A stretch of 64,000 nucleotides of DNA. It comes from Thalassospira xiamenensis M-5 = DSM 17429 (GTDB taxonomy: Bacteria > Pseudomonadota > Alphaproteobacteria > Rhodospirillales > Thalassospiraceae). The position numbers were made by a program, and so were the translations under genes. The stretch is taken from positions 1,965,501 to 2,029,500 of the forward strand of contig NZ_CP004388.1 in assembly GCF_000300235.2 (NCBI RefSeq), in the 5' to 3' direction. Position 1 is the stretch's first letter. Each line of letters opens with the position of its first letter. Below the pieces are notes generated by a model. It did not search any database, was not told where the DNA came from, and was given only the letters and a program-made list of their open reading frames with translations. This document shows, in pieces, positions 26,312-35,583 of this stretch.

Positions 26312-27630
26312 ATGTGACGGATCAGACAGTCAATTCCGGCGCGTTTCAGGCCGCCACACGCTGATTGTGCTTCGGACTGGCTGGAGTACTTTCCGGTCAT
26401 CAGACGGAAAAACAGACCTTGACCTTCAATCGCAATGCTTTGGACCTCGTGGCTTGCGCCACGAAGGATGCCGTTACCCATGGTTTCAAATTTCAACCAA
26501 CGGGATTCAGCCATTTCACGCGAACGATAGGCCGCCAATTGCACCGCGTAATAAGAAGAACTGCTTGTTTGAACCGGTTGAGACGCTTCTGGCTTGGGTT
26601 CCGGTTCACGGATCGAAGGTGCAGGGGCCTCAGCAATCTTTGCTGGCTCGGTTGGAATTTCCGCAGTGCTCTCTTCAGCTTGGGCTTTGTTTGACGCATC
26701 CACCATTGGAACTTCGATCAAGGTGCTTTGTGATGCAGATGTTTCATCTTCCAGTTCCAGCGTGCCGCTTTCAATGGGACGCGTTGTTGAAGTCAGAGCT
26801 TTGTTTGACGCCCTTGGCGTAACCGCATCGCCTTTGATCGTAGGTGGTGTCGTTGCCGCGGTTAGTTGCTCTGTTTGGGGGACAACAGACGGTGCAGCAA
26901 TTTTCCTTGCTGGTCGGTCAACAGAGGTCAGGCGTGCTGTATTGCTGCTAACATCCATTTCCATTGCGGGACGCGCAGCCGTTGAATCCTCGGGCGGAAT
27001 GTCGAGCGCGACAGTGTTTTTGTAAAAGTCGCGATTTCTTTGCACCGTCGGCGGATCGGGAAGTTCCGGGCCGGGCGCAACGATTGCCGAAGCAACCACC
27101 GCATCAATTTCGCGCGAGCGGGCAAGATCCGGATTGCTGATATCCATCGCCTTAATGCGCTTTTGTGCAAGGCTTGTGATCGTACCGCTTAGCATAATGC
27201 CGTTACCGCAATTGATCGAGATTGAGGCATTCGGATCGGCTGCGGTCAACCAGAGATAAAGGCGCCGCGCCTTTGCATGTTCGTTGGCAAGATCAAGTGC
27301 CATGGCATGACGCAGGTCATCGGCCGGATTGCCCTGCAGCGATATCGGTTCTGCTGCATTGTCATTCAGGGCTTGGTTCGAAACTGTCCCGGCAGATGCA
27401 TTATCAAAGAAAAGACCGCAGGCAGCACTATCGATGCCAGATGCTATTGCCGTTTGCGATTGGCTGTCCGTATCGCTGATTTTGATTTGTTTGGACCCAG
27501 TTTTGTTGCCAAACAGCGACATCATATCGTCAGAAGAGCATCCGGAGAGCAGGGGGACGAACAGTGCAATCGTCAGGCAGCCGTATTTCCAGCGCGACGA
27601 TATGACGGATTTGGCGCTTTTATTGATCAA
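26302..27630 (-). CDS. SPOR-domain lipoprotein
   Basis: 442 residues, predicted outer-membrane or periplasmic lipoprotein: signal CLTIALFVPLLSGCSS with lipobox LSGC near residue 31. A long low-complexity proline/serine-rich linker covers about 180-350. The C-terminal SPOR domain (SSSYYAVQLAAYRSREMAES, then FFRLMTGKYSSQSEAQSACG) binds denuded glycan strands at division or septal sites. Residues about 105-165 carry ALDLANEHAKARRLYLWLTA, a possible TPR-like helix pair. The start is TTG, with AGGTG 5 bp upstream and no nearby ATG. It is probably a cell-envelope or division-associated protein. Confidence 0.82.
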   Translation of the reverse strand: MINKSAKSVISSRWKYGCLTIALFVPLLSGCSSDDMMSLFGNKTGSKQIKISDTDSQSQTAIASGIDSAACGLFFDNASAGTVSNQALNDNAAEPISLQGNPADDLRHAMALDLANEHAKARRLYLWLTAADPNASISINCGNGIMLSGTITSLAQKRIKAMDISNPDLARSREIDAVVASAIVAPGPELPDPPTVQRNRDFYKNTVALDIPPEDSTAARPAMEMDVSSNTARLTSVDRPARKIAAPSVVPQTEQLTAATTPPTIKGDAVTPRASNKALTSTTRPIESGTLELEDETSASQSTLIEVPMVDASNKAQAEESTAEIPTEPAKIAEAPAPSIREPEPKPEASQPVQTSSSSYYAVQLAAYRSREMAESRWLKFETMGNGILRGASHEVQSIAIEGQGLFFRLMTGKYSSQSEAQSACGGLKRAGIDCLIRHIKP

Positions 27631-27797
27631 TTGGCACCTGATTTCCCTTTGAGCCCCCGAAGGTCCATTGCATGGACTTCACCAATTTTGCAACCGGGCG
27701 GCACACTGTCAAGCAGTCAGAGAAAACAGATGATCGATTTATCTCAGCGTTTCGCGGGATATCGTCGTTTCGATACGATTAGCGGTGTTATGCACTA

Positions 27798-28202
27798 TCA
27801 GCGGTTCATCAATGGGATGACAATCCCGGCAAGAAGCACCAGAACGGTAATCGCCAGAACGATGTTGACGATCCCCTTGCTAAACTGGTTGGCTACTTCG
27901 TGGCTGACGCCGGAATCCTTTGCGCGTGATTTTGCCGCGCCGCCATTTCCTGCGCCACTTTCCTGACGGGTCAGGATTTTCACAACCTGTTTTTTGTCGC
28001 GTTTTGTGGCGTCGTCATATTTGTTTTCGACAACGCGAACTTCGGAATTGTTATTGTTGGTCAATGCGTTTTTCGCAGAATTGATCGCGCTTTGATAATC
28101 CGAAAGCGTTTCCAGGTCCATTTGCTGTCCTGTGCTGCGCACGACAACAACAGTATAACTTTTCCGCAGCACAGCGTCAGGCATGACCAAGTCCAGTTCC
28201 AT
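27798..28202 (-). CDS. Tail-anchored small protein, function unknown
   Basis: 134 residues. A soluble N-terminal part (SYTVVVVRSTGQQMDLETLSD) leads to a charged middle and a C-terminal membrane anchor (IVNIVLAITVLVLLAGIVIPL). A glycine/alanine/lysine linker, SGAGNGGAAKSRAKDSG, precedes the anchor. No family recognised. It sits between the SPOR lipoprotein and the TPR protein genes on the same strand. The ATG at 28200-28202 lies in the stem of a perfect hairpin; a second ATG 18 bp further in (28184) would give MPDAVLRKSY and is the alternative start. Confidence 0.6.
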   Translation of the reverse strand: MELDLVMPDAVLRKSYTVVVVRSTGQQMDLETLSDYQSAINSAKNALTNNNNSEVRVVENKYDDATKRDKKQVVKILTRQESGAGNGGAAKSRAKDSGVSHEVANQFSKGIVNIVLAITVLVLLAGIVIPLMNR

Positions 28203-28231
28203 GTATTACCCACAAGAGGGGTAATACATGG
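28199..28231 (-). promoter_or_regulatory. Perfect hairpin enclosing the start codon of the tail-anchored protein gene
   Basis: CCATGTATTACCC and GGGTAATACATGG form a 13-bp perfect stem with a 7-nt loop (ACAAGAG on the plus strand). In the minus-strand mRNA the annotated ATG lies in the 3' arm, so the initiation region would be base-paired. It could also be a protein-binding palindrome on DNA. Confidence 0.6.
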
Positions 28232-28298
28232 CGACAAACGTGTGTGTTGCAAAGCTATCCTAACGAATAGTTTCGGAAGGTTTTTTTGCGGTGCAAAT

Positions 28299-28760
28299 CT
28301 ATTGCGGAATTTTTGCTGACAGCTCTTTGTATTCGTCGCAATCCATACCGCAGACTTTCTCCAGTCGCGCAAGGTTTTCACGCGCCATGTCGGGCTTTCC
28401 GGTCTGAAGGAACAGTTCGCCCTGATATTCCAAAGCACCCTTGTGTTCCGGATCAATCATCAATGCGCGTTCGTAGTTTTGGGACGCACTTTCAAGATCG
28501 CCTGATTTCCGCTGACTATAAGCAAGATAGTTAAGGATATCGGCATTTTTCGGATCATCTTCGAGCATGCCTTCAAGGCTTGCGATAGCCGTGTCGTATT
28601 TGCCAGCATCAATCATTTCGACGACTTCGGACAGATCGGGTGTGTCGCTGCCCCAACTGCTGCCGCTGCCCATCGCCAAAGCTGCGGAGGATACAGTACC
28701 CAATGCAAGCGTCATTGCCAGCGATGCAATAAAATAACGGGTTTTACCTTTGGAATTCAT
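28299..28760 (-). CDS. Periplasmic TPR-repeat protein
   Basis: 153 residues. Signal peptide KTRYFIASLAMTLALGTVSS ends near ALAM. Then come about two to three tetratricopeptide repeats: EMIDAGKYDTAIASLEGML, then DPKNADILNYLAYSQRKSGD with LESASQNYERALMIDPEHKG. The C-terminus carries two cysteines (EKVCGMDCDEY), probably disulfide-bonded in the periplasm. TPR repeats suggest a scaffold or protein-binding role. ATG 28760 is chosen; an upstream in-frame ATG would add 11 residues before the signal peptide. Confidence 0.78.
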   Translation of the reverse strand: MNSKGKTRYFIASLAMTLALGTVSSAALAMGSGSSWGSDTPDLSEVVEMIDAGKYDTAIASLEGMLEDDPKNADILNYLAYSQRKSGDLESASQNYERALMIDPEHKGALEYQGELFLQTGKPDMARENLARLEKVCGMDCDEYKELSAKIPQ

Positions 28761-28964
28761 TGTCGCTACCTTTTCCTTAAAAAACATATGCACCAGATAC
28801 GTTGGGGGCTTGGGATCAGTTTCGGATTTAGCACAACTTTGCGTTAAGTGCAGTCACGAGTTGGTGAAAGAAATATATTCCAAAGCTCTGAATTAGGTGG
28901 CGATTGCCAAACGAGTGTTAAAACCTTTGGTTTTGCTGTGCCGTTCTGAAATACGCAAAATGCG

Positions 28965-28992
28965 AAGGCCCGCAATAAAACATGCGGGCCTT
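28965..28992 (-). terminator. Intrinsic terminator after thrS
   Basis: Perfect 10-bp stem (AAGGCCCGCA with TGCGGGCCTT, 8-nt loop) located 30 bp past the thrS stop, followed on the minus strand by CGCATTTTGCG. Confidence 0.83.
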
Positions 28993-29021
28993 TGTGGTTT
29001 TGCCTTGAAGTGGGCAGGCGA

Positions 29022-30959
29022 TCAGAAATCGGCTTCGATTACGCGATCACGGATTTCGGTCGCCATGTTTTCGGCCAGCTCATCAATCCCCATGGTTCTC
29101 TGATGCTGAAAACCGAGGCGACGGACCGAAGCTGTTTTTTCCTCTGCTTCGCGTTTGCCAAGAGCAAGGATCAGCGGGATTTTCGCGTGGCTGTGTTCGC
29201 GAACCTTGTAGCTGATCTTCTCATTTCGAAGATCAAGCTCAACATTCAAACCTTTGGCCCGAAGTGCTTTTTTGACGTCCTCTGCGTAGCTATCGGCTTC
29301 GTTGGTGATCGAGCAGATCACGGCATGAACAGGTGACAGCCAAAGCGGCAGGCGGCCGGCATAGTTTTCGATCAGAATGCCAATGAAGCGTTCGAGCGAG
29401 CCAAGGATCGCGCGATGCAGCATGACCGGACGATGCTTTTCACCATCTTCGCCCATATAGGACGCGTCAAGGCGTTCAGGTAGTACGAAGTCGGCCTGAA
29501 GCGTGCCACACTGCCAGTCACGACCAATCGCATCACGCAGAACAAACTCAAGCTTCGGCCCATAGAACGCGCCTTCGCCCGGGTTAATTTCAAGCGTCAG
29601 ACCAGCTTCTTCGGCGGCTTCGCGAAGGGCGGCTTCTGCCTTGTCCCAGATTTCATCAGAACCGGCACGGACTTCCGGACGGTCCGAGAATTTGACGAGG
29701 ATGTCGGTAAAGCCGAAATCCTTGTAAACCGATTTCAGAAGGTCACAGAAAATCTTGGTTTCCGAGACAATCTGGTCTTCTGTGCAGAAGATATGCGCGT
29801 CATCCTGAATGAACTGACGCACACGCATGATGCCATGCAGGCCGCCGGACGGTTCATTACGGTGGCAGCAGCCAAATTCAGCCATACGCAGCGGAAGATC
29901 ACGATAGGATTTGCTGCCCATACGGAAAATCTGCACGTGGCACGGGCAGTTCATCGGCTTGAGAGCCAGAACCTTTTCCGGGTCGTCTTCATCCGGGGTT
30001 GTGGTGAACATGTTCTCGCGGAACTTTTCCCAGTGGCCGGATTTTTCCCAAAGGATACGGTCAACAAGCTGCGGTGTGCGCACTTCCTGATAACCTTCGG
30101 CATCAAGACGTTCACGGATATATGTTTCTACCTTGCGATACAGCTTCAGGCCCTTGTCGTGCCAGAAAACCGAACCCTGTGCTTCTTCCTGCATGTGGAA
30201 GAGGTCCATTTCGCGGCCAAGGCGGCGATGATCACGCTTTTCGGCTTCCTCAAGCATGTGCAGGTAGGCATCGAGGTCTTCCTGCGTTTCCCAGCAGGTA
30301 CCATAGATACGTTGCAGCATCTCGTTATCCGAGTTGCCACGCCAATAGGCACCGGCAACCTTCATCAGTTTGAAGGCTTTGCCGATCTTGCCGGTCGACG
30401 GGGCATGCGGGCCACGGCACAGGTCAATGAAATTGCCCTGGCGATAGCAGGTGATGGTTTCGGTTTCCGGAAGATCGCGGATGATCTCGGCTTTATAGTT
30501 TTCGCCCTTGTCGAGGAAGAATTTGATCGCTTCGTTACGATCCCATACTTCGCGTTCGATTTTCTCGTTCCGCTCGACGATCTTGTGCATCTGCTTTTCG
30601 ATCTTGATCAGATCGTCCGGCGTAAAGGGCGTCTTGCGGGCAAAGTCATAGTAGAAACCGTTTTCGATGGACGGGCCGATCGTGACCTGCGTGTCCGGAT
30701 AGAGTTCCTGAACCGCTTCGGCCATGACATGGGCGCAGTCATGCCGGATCAGCGGCAGAACTTCCTTGTGCCCCTTGGTCACGATTTCGATGGCGGCATC
30801 AGTATCGATTTCGCGCGACAGGTCGCGCAATTCGCCGTTAACGATGATGGCAAAGGATTTCTTTGCCAGCGAGGGACTGATGCTTTTGGCAACATCGAAA
30901 CCCGATACAGGACCGTCAAATTCGCGTACGGCGCCGTCCGGAAGGGTCAGGGCAATCAT
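29022..30959 (-). CDS. thrS: Threonyl-tRNA synthetase
   Basis: Charges tRNA-Thr; 645 residues, the full class II enzyme. The order is TGS domain (1-62), an editing domain with the H73-x3-H77 motif ([12 protein letters not shown]), the catalytic core with motif 2 ([20 protein letters not shown]) and the zinc site in [12 protein letters not shown] near 335, and the C-terminal anticodon-binding domain ([20 protein letters not shown]). A TGCAT-free start ATG gives the canonical MIALTLPDG. No T-box is visible upstream, as expected for this group. Confidence 0.97.
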   Translation of the reverse strand: MIALTLPDGAVREFDGPVSGFDVAKSISPSLAKKSFAIIVNGELRDLSREIDTDAAIEIVTKGHKEVLPLIRHDCAHVMAEAVQELYPDTQVTIGPSIENGFYYDFARKTPFTPDDLIKIEKQMHKIVERNEKIEREVWDRNEAIKFFLDKGENYKAEIIRDLPETETITCYRQGNFIDLCRGPHAPSTGKIGKAFKLMKVAGAYWRGNSDNEMLQRIYGTCWETQEDLDAYLHMLEEAEKRDHRRLGREMDLFHMQEEAQGSVFWHDKGLKLYRKVETYIRERLDAEGYQEVRTPQLVDRILWEKSGHWEKFRENMFTTTPDEDDPEKVLALKPMNCPCHVQIFRMGSKSYRDLPLRMAEFGCCHRNEPSGGLHGIMRVRQFIQDDAHIFCTEDQIVSETKIFCDLLKSVYKDFGFTDILVKFSDRPEVRAGSDEIWDKAEAALREAAEEAGLTLEINPGEGAFYGPKLEFVLRDAIGRDWQCGTLQADFVLPERLDASYMGEDGEKHRPVMLHRAILGSLERFIGILIENYAGRLPLWLSPVHAVICSITNEADSYAEDVKKALRAKGLNVELDLRNEKISYKVREHSHAKIPLILALGKREAEEKTASVRRLGFQHQRTMGIDELAENMATEIRDRVIEADF

Positions 30960-31345
30960 GTCTGGCTCAACTCTGCTTTATCTGCGGGCATAAATGTCAT
31001 GTGCGCATTTTTCAAACCCGCATATTTACGCGGGCTTTAGGCACAAGAAAAGGAATTTCAGGATGAGGTCAAGTTCGCTCTTTGAAAAAAGCGACCGGGG
31101 AAACAACACAAAAAGCCGCGTTGCCCGAAAGACATGCGGTGATTGTGCATTCCATCAATTTATCGTCGGCCATGCCGTGCATTGATGCTATCCCGTTAAT
31201 TGAAAAGCCAATATAGCATCAAAAGAGAGCAGGGCAAGCCGTAACCCGGTTAATATTTTACAGCAGTTCCTTGTTCTTGTAGTTTGCAAAAACACCAGAT
31301 TGAAACGGCGCCACCACGCCAGAGCCTGATGAAAGTACGCCCCGT
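30960..31345. other. Divergent intergenic region between thrS and the MFS transporter gene
   Basis: 386 bp without a supported gene. A 63-codon frame near 30994-31185 lacks a ribosome site. The region should contain the promoters of both divergent genes; no riboswitch or operator repeat was recognised. Confidence 0.5.
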
Positions 31346-32533
31346 ATGTCCAGTCCCGAAGTGCGCCGAAATGTTCTGTTTTTAAGTTTATGTGTTGCCC
31401 TGTCGGCGAGCGCGATGTCACTGCTGTTTACGGTTGCAGCCGTAATCGGTTATTCGCTGGCGCCAGATAAATCACTTTCTACGTTACCGGTTGCATTCAC
31501 CATGATTGCAATGATGGCGACGACCGCTCCGTCGGCATTGATGATGAGCAGGTTCGGTCGCCGTGTCGGGTTCTGGATCGGATCTGGTATCGGCATGGTC
31601 GGTGCCGTGGCAGGCATGGGGACGGTCTATTGGGGGAATTTCTGGTTGCTGTGTGTAGCTTGCGCCTGCATCGGGTCTGCCAATGCCATCGCCATGCAAT
31701 ATCGTTTCGCCGCAGCCGAGGCTGCGCCGCCGGAATTCCGTTCTCGTGCGATTTCACTGACCATGCTGGGCGGGCTTGCTGCTGCCTTCGTCGGACCAAA
31801 CCTGGCAAGTTTTGCACGCAACTGGTTTGATACGGTGCCATTTCTCGGAACTTTCCTGGCACTGATCGGGATTCAATTTCTGCTGGTTCTGGCGATCAGC
31901 CAGTTGCGCCTTCCTGATATGCGCGGCACCAAGCATGATGAACCGGCGCGTCCGCTCAGAGTGGTGATAGGGCAACCTGCCGTGATCGTTGCAATGATTG
32001 CCGGGGCACTTGGCTATGCGGTCATGAGCTTTGTCATGACAGCAACACCACTTGCGATCCTTGATTGCAATTACGAGTTCGGCGATGCCGCCTTCATCAT
32101 TCAGTGGCATGTGGTGGGTATGTATGCGCCAGGTTTCTTTACCGGCAACCTGATCCGCCGGTTTGGTGCCCTTGGCATCATTCAGGTGGGGGCGGTGCTG
32201 AATCTGATCTGTCTCGCATTCGGTTTGGCCGGGGAGGATTTGATCGACAATTTCTGGCCGTCTCTTGTGCTGCTTGGGGTTGGATGGAATTTTATGTTCG
32301 TTGGCGCGACCACCTTCCTGACCGAAAACTATCGTCCGGCGGAGCAGGCCCGCGTACAGGCGATCAATGAATTTGTGGTGTTTGGTACTGTTGCCATTGC
32401 ATCATTGTCAGCTGGCTCGATATATGCTGGGGCGGGATGGTCAACCTTGCTGTATTCGGCGGCCTTGCCGGTTGGGTTGGTGATGTTGGTGCTTGCCGGA
32501 TACGCGTTGCGCCGCCGTCATCAACCGGCTTGA
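31346..32533 (+). CDS. Major facilitator superfamily transporter
   Basis: 395 residues with about twelve membrane segments. The cytoplasmic loop 2-3 carries SRFGRRVGFWIGSGIG near residue 67 (the MFS motif A region), and RFAAAEAAPPEFRSRAISL near 120 is the loop seen in YfkF/AraJ-like drug or metabolite exporters. The central loop (residues 190-210) is short. Substrate unknown. It is convergent with the DUF599 gene, with a shared terminator between them. Confidence 0.85.
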   Translation: MSSPEVRRNVLFLSLCVALSASAMSLLFTVAAVIGYSLAPDKSLSTLPVAFTMIAMMATTAPSALMMSRFGRRVGFWIGSGIGMVGAVAGMGTVYWGNFWLLCVACACIGSANAIAMQYRFAAAEAAPPEFRSRAISLTMLGGLAAAFVGPNLASFARNWFDTVPFLGTFLALIGIQFLLVLAISQLRLPDMRGTKHDEPARPLRVVIGQPAVIVAMIAGALGYAVMSFVMTATPLAILDCNYEFGDAAFIIQWHVVGMYAPGFFTGNLIRRFGALGIIQVGAVLNLICLAFGLAGEDLIDNFWPSLVLLGVGWNFMFVGATTFLTENYRPAEQARVQAINEFVVFGTVAIASLSAGSIYAGAGWSTLLYSAALPVGLVMLVLAGYALRRRHQPA

Positions 32534-32540
32534 AAACTGC

Positions 32541-32567
32541 AAAAGGCCACTTGATGCGGCCTTTTTC
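32541..32567. terminator. Bidirectional terminator between the MFS and DUF599 genes
   Basis: Stem AAAAGGCC paired with GGCCTTTTT across a 9-nt loop; T-run on the plus strand and A-run giving T-run on the minus strand. Confidence 0.83.
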
Positions 32568-32570
32568 GTG

Positions 32571-33248
32571 TCAGTGATGCCCGGCAAGAATATCAAGTGC
32601 GTGGGACCGAAATTCCCGATTGTATAAAACCAGCGTAACCCATGCGGCGCCGATGATGAACGCGACCGGATGATAGAACCACGCAAGTGCTGACAGCGCG
32701 AAGAAATAGGCGCGAATGCCGCGATTGAAATTGTGCGCTGACATCATGCTCATGCGTGATGCCCGGGCAGCTGCCCTGGCTGCATCCGGTGCGCTTGGGT
32801 CCGGGGCAGCACCGATCAGGATCGAACAATAGTTCGACAGACGGAATGCCCATGTGAACTTGAAGAACGCATAGATAAAGATCAGAATCAGCAGCACGAC
32901 CTTGCATTCCCAGACTGCTGCCGTTGTTTCGACGGCAAAGGGCAGGGCGGATACCGTTTGGATTGCTTTTTCGGTGTAGCCAAGAAGTGCGATCAAACCA
33001 ATCAGGACCAGAATGGTAGTCGATGAAAAGAAACTGATGCCGGTGATCAGGTTGCCCGCGATGGAGGTGTCAACCATGCGCAGATTACGTTGAAGCATCT
33101 GTTCCATCCAGCGATGCCGATTGCGCGCCATATGTGCCGAAATCGAATTACGCCGTCGCGAACTCGCATCGGCAAAGATGGTATAGCCCACCCACCAGAG
33201 AAATGCCCAACTAACAGCGGCAATGTCGAGTAACGTAAATTCGGGCAT
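32571..33248 (-). CDS. DUF599 family membrane protein
   Basis: 225 residues with about four to five membrane segments. The N-terminal membrane segment is followed by RNRHRWMEQMLQRNLRMVDT, and the C-terminal part has HNFNRGIRAYFFALSALAWF and TLVLYNREFRSHALDIL, both typical of DUF599. The family is widespread in alphaproteobacteria and has no known function. It is divergent from the acidic protein gene downstream on the plus strand, separated by 216 bp. Confidence 0.85.
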   Translation of the reverse strand: MPEFTLLDIAAVSWAFLWWVGYTIFADASSRRRNSISAHMARNRHRWMEQMLQRNLRMVDTSIAGNLITGISFFSSTTILVLIGLIALLGYTEKAIQTVSALPFAVETTAAVWECKVVLLILIFIYAFFKFTWAFRLSNYCSILIGAAPDPSAPDAARAAARASRMSMMSAHNFNRGIRAYFFALSALAWFYHPVAFIIGAAWVTLVLYNREFRSHALDILAGHH

Positions 33249-33464
33249 AATGTGATCCGTCTTTAAATTCGTTTCGACCGTAAAACACGGCGGCCTGTAA
33301 CTTCATCCTACTGAGGATACATGTTTCTTCGCAATTGGGTTTAATGTTTCCTGTATTCATTCCGATCTGTGATCCATGCATGTCTGATCCCTATTGACCC
33401 GGTGCGGGTTGTGTTTTTCACCGATACAGAGTATGAGCGGCGCAAATTTTCACTGGAGAGCGAC

Positions 33465-33950
33465 ATGAGCGACCTCGAAAACGATCTTGGCGAAGACATC
33501 GACTTCGAAGAATTCGAAGCGCACACCGAACAGCTTCTGGCCGAAGGCCGTAACAAGGACGATCTGTTCGAATTTATCGGTTTCCTGAACATCAATGAAG
33601 TCGGCACGCACATGATCGCGGCCGAGATGGTTCTGGACGAAGATGCCATCGACCAGATGAGCAAGACGCTTCGCAAGCTTGATGTTGATCTGGGCCCGCT
33701 TGGTGAATTGACCGGTGGTCTTAAAGGCGGCGAAGACGTCAAACGTGCGCTTGCGGCTCTGTTCCTTGAATTGGTAGAGCTGTGCGAACTTGATGAAGAC
33801 GATGAAGATGCCGGGGATCTTTCCGAAGAAGCGCTGGTGCTTTTGAATTTCGTTAAACGCTTTAATCCGCAGATGCGTCGCCTGACGGTGGCACTGACCG
33901 ATACCGATGATGACGATGTCGCGTGCGAGTACGAAGTCACCAACTGGTAA
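33465..33950 (+). CDS. Acidic conserved protein, function unknown
   Basis: 161 residues, very acidic (ELCELDEDDEDAGDLSEEAL, TDTDDDDVACEYEV), with short hydrophobic stretches but no clear membrane segment or signal peptide. I could not match it to a named family. The ATG at 33465 is chosen because GGAGAG lies 6 bp before it. A longer frame from 33369 would add a poorly coding N-terminus. Strong intrinsic terminator 40 bp downstream. Confidence 0.65.
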   Translation: MSDLENDLGEDIDFEEFEAHTEQLLAEGRNKDDLFEFIGFLNINEVGTHMIAAEMVLDEDAIDQMSKTLRKLDVDLGPLGELTGGLKGGEDVKRALAALFLELVELCELDEDDEDAGDLSEEALVLLNFVKRFNPQMRRLTVALTDTDDDDVACEYEVTNW

Positions 33951-33989
33951 GTCTTGGGACTTGCCCTTATGACAAAATATCATGTAGGC

Positions 33990-34022
33990 AAAGGCAGGGT
34001 GTTTTCATCCTGCCTTTTTCTT
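33990..34022 (+). terminator. Intrinsic terminator after the acidic protein gene
   Basis: Stem AAGGCAGG paired with CCTGCCTT, 10-nt loop, followed by TTTCTTT. Confidence 0.83.
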
Positions 34023-34038
34023 TGCCGGAGCCACCATT

Positions 34039-34833
34039 GTGACCACAGCCATTCTTGATGACGCGTCTGCACGTCTTCAGTCTTATCTTGATCGTTACGC
34101 AAAGGGGCAGGAACCGGTGGCGGATGCACCGCGACTTCGCCAATGGATCATTGATCATCAGGTTGATTTCGCGTCGGTCTTGGATTGCGATCTGAAAAGC
34201 TGTGCTAAAATCGTTTATGACTTTTCAAGCAATGACGATGTGGTGATTGGTGGTACCAGCGATCCGGCGCGCCAGACCGAAATCATGTGGCAGCAGATGG
34301 CGGATGCCAACGCGCCGGTAGGTGTCGGTCGTTATCGCGAAGACCGGATATGTTATCAATCCGATCAATTCAAAAATGATGGCGAGGCGCGCAGCCAGCA
34401 TCTTGGCATTGATCTTTTCGCCCCGGCGGGTACGCCCGTTTATGTGCCACTTGATGGCGTCGTCCACAGCTTTGCCGATAACAATCTGCATCTTGATTAT
34501 GGGCCGACCATCATCCTTGAACACAATCCGGAACCGGATGTGACTTTCTATACATTGTATGGTCACCTCAGCCGTGAATCGCTTGAGGGTCTTTATATCG
34601 GACAGCCCGTGGAAAAAGACCATCTGTTGTGTGCTTTTGGCGATTTCCCGATTAATGGCGACTGGATTCCGCATCTTCATTTTCAGATTATTTTCGATAT
34701 GCTGGGTAAAAAGGGAGATTATTTTGGGGCGGCAAAGCCATCGGAATGGGAAATCTGGGAAAGCATCTGTCCAAATGCCAATCTGATCCTTCAAATGCCT
34801 GAAAATGTGACGGCAAAGCGGGGGGACCAGTAA
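34039..34833 (+). CDS. Cytosolic LytM/M23-domain protein
   Basis: 264 residues. A LytM/M23 metallopeptidase domain covers about 125-240: first zinc ligands in QHLGIDLFAPAGTPVYVP (His and Asp), then TLYGHLS and the second ligand pair in PHLHFQI. The N-terminal 110 residues are a distinct domain (ARLQSYLDRYAKGQEP). There is no signal peptide, so the domain is cytoplasmic, unlike cell-wall hydrolases. In some bacteria such M23 domains are fused to aminotransferases or kinases; here only the N-terminal part is present. The start is GTG with CGGAG 8 bp upstream. It overlaps the next gene by 1 bp (TAATG). Confidence 0.8.
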   Translation: MTTAILDDASARLQSYLDRYAKGQEPVADAPRLRQWIIDHQVDFASVLDCDLKSCAKIVYDFSSNDDVVIGGTSDPARQTEIMWQQMADANAPVGVGRYREDRICYQSDQFKNDGEARSQHLGIDLFAPAGTPVYVPLDGVVHSFADNNLHLDYGPTIILEHNPEPDVTFYTLYGHLSRESLEGLYIGQPVEKDHLLCAFGDFPINGDWIPHLHFQIIFDMLGKKGDYFGAAKPSEWEIWESICPNANLILQMPENVTAKRGDQ

Positions 34834-35183
34834 TGCAGCCACGGCTTAAGGCTGGCATCTGGGTTCGCGGGCAGATTGCGATCTGCCAATCAAAGCTGAT
34901 TACGGCGATGGTGGTGCACATGGGCAATGAAGATGCCGGTGCGGTGCTGCTGAAGCTCAATCGTTTTGCGGCCGGATGCTATGTCTTTTCGCGGGTGACG
35001 ACACTTGATGGCGATATGGGCTGGATGCAGGTGGCCGGTGGCGCGGATGGTGGACGCGAGACCGAGTTCGCCTGCGACGAATACTGGCGCAAACAGGTGA
35101 AATTTGATCGCGATGTCTGGGTGCTGGAGATCGAGGATCACAAGGGCGAATACGAGCTTGATGCGCCACTGGTCGATTTTTGA
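34833..35183 (+). CDS. DUF1491 family protein
   Basis: 116 residues with the family core RLKAGIWVRGQIAICQSKLI and GNEDAGAVLLKLNRF. DUF1491 is a small, mostly alphaproteobacterial family of unknown function. The start overlaps the M23-type gene's stop, implying translational coupling. The 12-bp perfect terminator hairpin follows within 30 bp. Confidence 0.82.
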   Translation: MQPRLKAGIWVRGQIAICQSKLITAMVVHMGNEDAGAVLLKLNRFAAGCYVFSRVTTLDGDMGWMQVAGGADGGRETEFACDEYWRKQVKFDRDVWVLEIEDHKGEYELDAPLVDF

Positions 35184-35213
35184 TGGATGAGATTTCCGAA
35201 GTGCTAAATCAAG

Positions 35214-35241
35214 AAGGGCTCGCAAGATGTTGCGAGCCCTT
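35214..35241. terminator. Bidirectional terminator
   Basis: Perfect 12-bp stem AAGGGCTCGCAA / TTGCGAGCCCTT with tetraloop GATG, between the convergent DUF1491 and parvulin genes. Confidence 0.9.
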
Positions 35242-35262
35242 TGGTGTTTTGGCGAGGGCCAA

Positions 35263-35583
35263 TCAGGCGGTGCGCTGCAGCAGGTGGTAACCGAAATCGG
35301 TTTCCACCACGTCGGACGTGGTGCCGACTTCCATGTTGAAAGCAGCGGCATCGAATTCCGGAACCATCATGCCACGTCCAAAGAAGCCAAGGTCGCCGCC
35401 CTGTTGACCGGAAGGACAGTCAGAGTTTGCTTTGGCGACTTCACCGAAGTCAGCACCATTGGCGATCTGGTCTTTGAGCGCGTTGATTTCGGTAAGCGCT
35501 TCTTCTTTGGTGCGGGTTGCACTGGAGCGTGCCGAACCAGCATACATCAGAAGAATGTGCGACGCGCGAACTTGTTCACTCAT
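35263..35583 (-). CDS. Parvulin-type peptidyl-prolyl isomerase
   Basis: 106-residue single-domain rotamase (PpiC class). Motifs: RASHILLMYAG near residue 6, CPSGQQGGDLGFFGRGMMVP near 58, and FGYHLLQ at the C-terminus. No signal peptide, so it is cytoplasmic. Catalyses cis-trans isomerisation of prolyl bonds. Convergent with the DUF1491 gene; apparently monocistronic. Confidence 0.92.
   Translation of the reverse strand: MSEQVRASHILLMYAGSARSSATRTKEEALTEINALKDQIANGADFGEVAKANSDCPSGQQGGDLGFFGRGMMVPEFDAAAFNMEVGTTSDVVETDFGYHLLQRTA

Noticed and set aside
29793-31040. 415-codon open frame opposite the thrS 5' part
   Set aside because: The opposite strand is an unambiguous threonyl-tRNA synthetase; the antisense translation shows no domain.
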